Below, piece by piece: positions 61,836 through 64,000 of a DNA stretch of 64,000 nt. The notes beneath the pieces were generated by a model. It was not told the DNA's origin, did no database searches, and worked only from the letters and a program-made list of their open reading frames with translations. Within the stretch, counting starts at the first letter, position 1. The number at the start of each line of letters is the position of its first letter. The DNA is from Triplophysa rosa (Eukaryota; Chordata; Actinopteri; Cypriniformes; Nemacheilidae): assembly GCF_024868665.1 (NCBI RefSeq), contig NC_079906.1:11294833-11358832 (forward strand), in the 5' to 3' direction. The translations under genes and the position numbers were made by a program.

Positions 61836-62858
61836 CTGTTTGTGAGTCTGTGTTTTGCTTGTAAAATCTTGTACCCCTGGCACGCATTGTACTCTTCCCC
61901 TTGCAGGCACAATTTTCACATGAGCTCGGGGCTGCTTTCACCCCTGTCTTGCCATAAGCAATACAGATGCAGTGAAAGTGAAGCAGTGCATGAAATCAAA
62001 GAGTCTCTGATTAAACACTACAGGCCTGGAGACGGTCTGCAGAGGCTGCCCTCCAACCAGCACTCCCCGAGATGCTAAAATAAGGGAGACAAGTGGACAC
62101 AATCACTCCTAATAATAGAAATAGCCAAAATAGTTCATTCAATAATTTGAGTACATTGATTTTTTGTTATGTACTAGAATTTGTTAGATTTTCTCTCTAA
62201 ATTGAATGGCTGTTTTCAGTCTGTCTACTTCCTGTCTGTTCCAATAGCCAAAGTCAGGTTCTCCTATTGTAAATGCAAGGTCAATTATTTAGGGTTTTCA
62301 GGTCAACTTTGCATTAAAAAAAATCGCATAAAATTGCTGCTCTCCAAACCGTACATTCGGATTTGATTTAGCAAATATTTGGTGCCGTGGAATCGTGTTG
62401 GTTCATTAATAATTGTGATCATGCGCACGTTTAAAAGCAAATCAATACTGCATTAGAACGGTACGCTCATCTGGCTTGAACAGAAGTGAGGGCTTTATTG
62501 GCAAACTAATCAAAGAGGTCATTAATACCAGCCACTTCTACATATCAGCAACCAGCATGACCTCTATCCAGAATACTTTGGGTCTGTAATGAGTTTCAAA
62601 ATACTTTCGTTTACCCTTTAGCCATGCATTTCTGCAATTGGCCTTGGTACATATAATATGGCCGTCAGGTACTGCAATAAATGGCATGCAAGTCTCACAA
62701 AAGCTGCATTTTTAGATTGAGTTGGAAGGCTGTAGATGCTCCTGTCATTATTGACAGAACATTTAAATGCTGGTTAGTGACTTTTGCTGATCTTTACTCA
62801 AGGTCCAGCTTCATATTTAATCTTTCAATATATACAAATTGTAATACTTTGCAAATTC
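61836..62858. other. Non-coding DNA, nothing specific seen
   Basis: Low-repeat, moderately AT-rich sequence with no recognised gene or RNA. Confidence 0.4.
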
Positions 62859-63032
62859 TAAGGGGATCACTCACCCCAAAAAATAATATTTAGTGATTAT
62901 TTACTCTCAAAGCCATAGACCAGAAACGTCTAATCCAGCTCCTAGAGGTCCACTTTTCTGCAAAGTTTAGCATCAATCCTATTCAAACACACCTGAACAA
63001 GCTGATCACAGTCTTTAGGCTTACTTAAAAAC
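62859..63032. repeat. MITE fragments (two families)
   Basis: 62859-62910 (AAGGGGATCACTCACCCCAA ... TTATTTACTC) is a left-end fragment of the TTAA family. 62926-63032 (TCCAGCTCCTAGAGGTCCAC ... AAACACACCTGAACAAGCTG) resembles a second, hAT-like repeat related in style to 5709-5901. Confidence 0.6.
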
Positions 63033-63498
63033 CCCTTTGAATTATGATTAAAATATGGTCATTACTTGAGATGGATTTTAAGCCAATGTGTTTTTTAAAT
63101 CGTTAAAAAGATGCTAAATAAACACTAGAATGCACTCAATGCTGACATATTTGACAAATCAGACATTTGCACAGTACTTGTATGTTAGCCTACAAACTGA
63201 CGTCACTTCTGAAAAGCTCTCTTCACAGTATTGAATCTAATGGTCTACTTTAGGTTGTCCAGAGGCGGCAGATTGAGAGGTTTCTGCTCCATAGATCTCA
63301 TCAAGCCTCATATCGATGATATTGAGGTTGTTTACTAGATCGTGAGCATTATCTAAAGGTCATATCAATGAGTCAGTTATGCAGCTGGCTGTATATTAAC
63401 ACAGCTAAACAAAGCTAAGCAACTTGTTAACGTCTGTATTTAACACTTCACATTTTTCCATTGAAAGATTTCATTAGGATAACAAGAATATAATCCCA
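63033..63498. other. Non-coding DNA
   Basis: No gene or repeat is recognised. Confidence 0.4.
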
Positions 63499-63500
63499 TA

Positions 63501-63935
63501 TGTGACCCTGGACAACAAAACCAGTTTTATGGGTCAATTTTTCGAAATTTAGATTTTTACATAATCTGAAAGCTGAATAAATAAACTTTCTATAGATATA
63601 TGAGTTGTTAAAATAGGACAATATCTGGCTGAGATACAACCGTTTACAACTCTGGAATCTGAGAGTGCAAAAAATTCAAAATATTGAGAAAATTGCCTTT
63701 GAAGTTGTTAATCAGGGGCACTGTGGCAGACCATCCACTCACAAAAATAAAGTTTTTATATATTTAAGGTAGGAAATTTACAAAATATCTTCATGGAACA
63801 TGATCTTTACTTAATATCCTAATGAGTTTTGGCATAAAAGAAAAATCAATTATTTTGACCCACACAATGTATTTTTGTCTTTTACTAAAAATGTTCCCGT
63901 GCTACTTAAGACTGGTTTTGTGATCCAGGGTCACA
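63501..63935. mobile_element. TGTGACCCTGG-end MITE, full length
   Basis: TGTGACCCTGGACAACAAAA at the left and the inverse of TGTGACCCTGGATCACAAAA at the right, with inverted ends of about 24 bp. TA lies at both sides (63499-63500 and 63936-63937). No transposase. A very common cyprinid repeat type; family name not assigned. Confidence 0.9.
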
Positions 63936-63961
63936 TATAGGCCTAGACCACATCTCTGCAT

Positions 63962-64000
63962 TTAAAGTGATAGTTCACACAAAAATACAAATTCTGTCAT
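63962..64000. mobile_element. TTAA hairpin MITE, copy 16, cut by window end
   Basis: TTAAAGTGATAGTTCACACAA and AAATTCTGTCAT are the left end of the TTAA family. The remainder lies beyond the window. Confidence 0.85.

Overview
The window looks like intergenic DNA from a cyprinid (carp-like) fish. The case rests on repeat content. At least sixteen copies or fragments of a palindromic element with TTAA-flanked AGGGATAGTTCACC-type ends are scattered through it, alongside several other hairpin elements of the kind that crowd cyprinid genomes, tRNA-derived SINE copies, a Tc1-type transposon relic and long CA and GA microsatellites. Composition is AT-rich. I found no protein-coding gene, rRNA gene, functional tRNA gene or CRISPR array. 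The open reading frames are short; apart from the transposase pieces, none gives a protein I recognise.

Layout. 1-5 kb: mostly single-copy DNA with CA, GAAA and GT microsatellites, one TTAA-flanked hairpin element (2536-2758) and SINE sequence. 5.67-6.83 kb: a cluster of hairpin elements in which a hAT-type element (5709-5901, exact 8-bp duplication) and a second palindromic element (5950-6303) both sit inside a third (5668-6460). 10-13.4 kb: two TTAA elements, a solo LTR (12479-12780) and a tandem duplication. 13.4-17.9 kb: quiet DNA with some GC-richer blocks that could be regulatory. 18-21.5 kb: elements with CAGTRGTGGCCAAAA ends, one interrupted by another insertion, then a long hairpin. 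23.36-23.72 kb: a GA microsatellite with a 96-N assembly gap. 24.3-25.2 kb: a TTAA element of about 0.9 kb. 26-35 kb: sparse repeats. 35.9-37.5 kb: a CAGTRGTGGCC element carrying a TTAA element. 37.8-38.5, 42.9-43.7 and 59.3-60.6 kb: blocks that look like conserved non-coding DNA. 44.1-45.0 kb: a fold-back Tc1 relic. 46.3-47.0 kb: one element inside another. 49.5-50.0 kb: nested small elements. 50.2-52.2 kb: a hAT-type element (exact 8-bp duplication) carrying two further insertions. 56.8-58.7 kb: four small elements. 60.8-61.0 and 63.5-63.9 kb: two more hairpin elements.

Interpretation. A gene-free stretch of this length, with AT-rich blocks holding many TAATTA/TAAT-type homeodomain cores between transposon islands, resembles the regulatory gene desert around a developmental gene. 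This is inference: conservation was not measured and the target gene cannot be named from this sequence. The best-supported observations are the nested transposon structures, whose target-site duplications give a relative order of insertion. I did not find convincing evidence of a new functional system. The candidates most worth a second look are a 63-codon frame ending exactly at a strong splice donor (38952-39140) and a 151-codon frame holding a splice-acceptor-like site (28946-29401).
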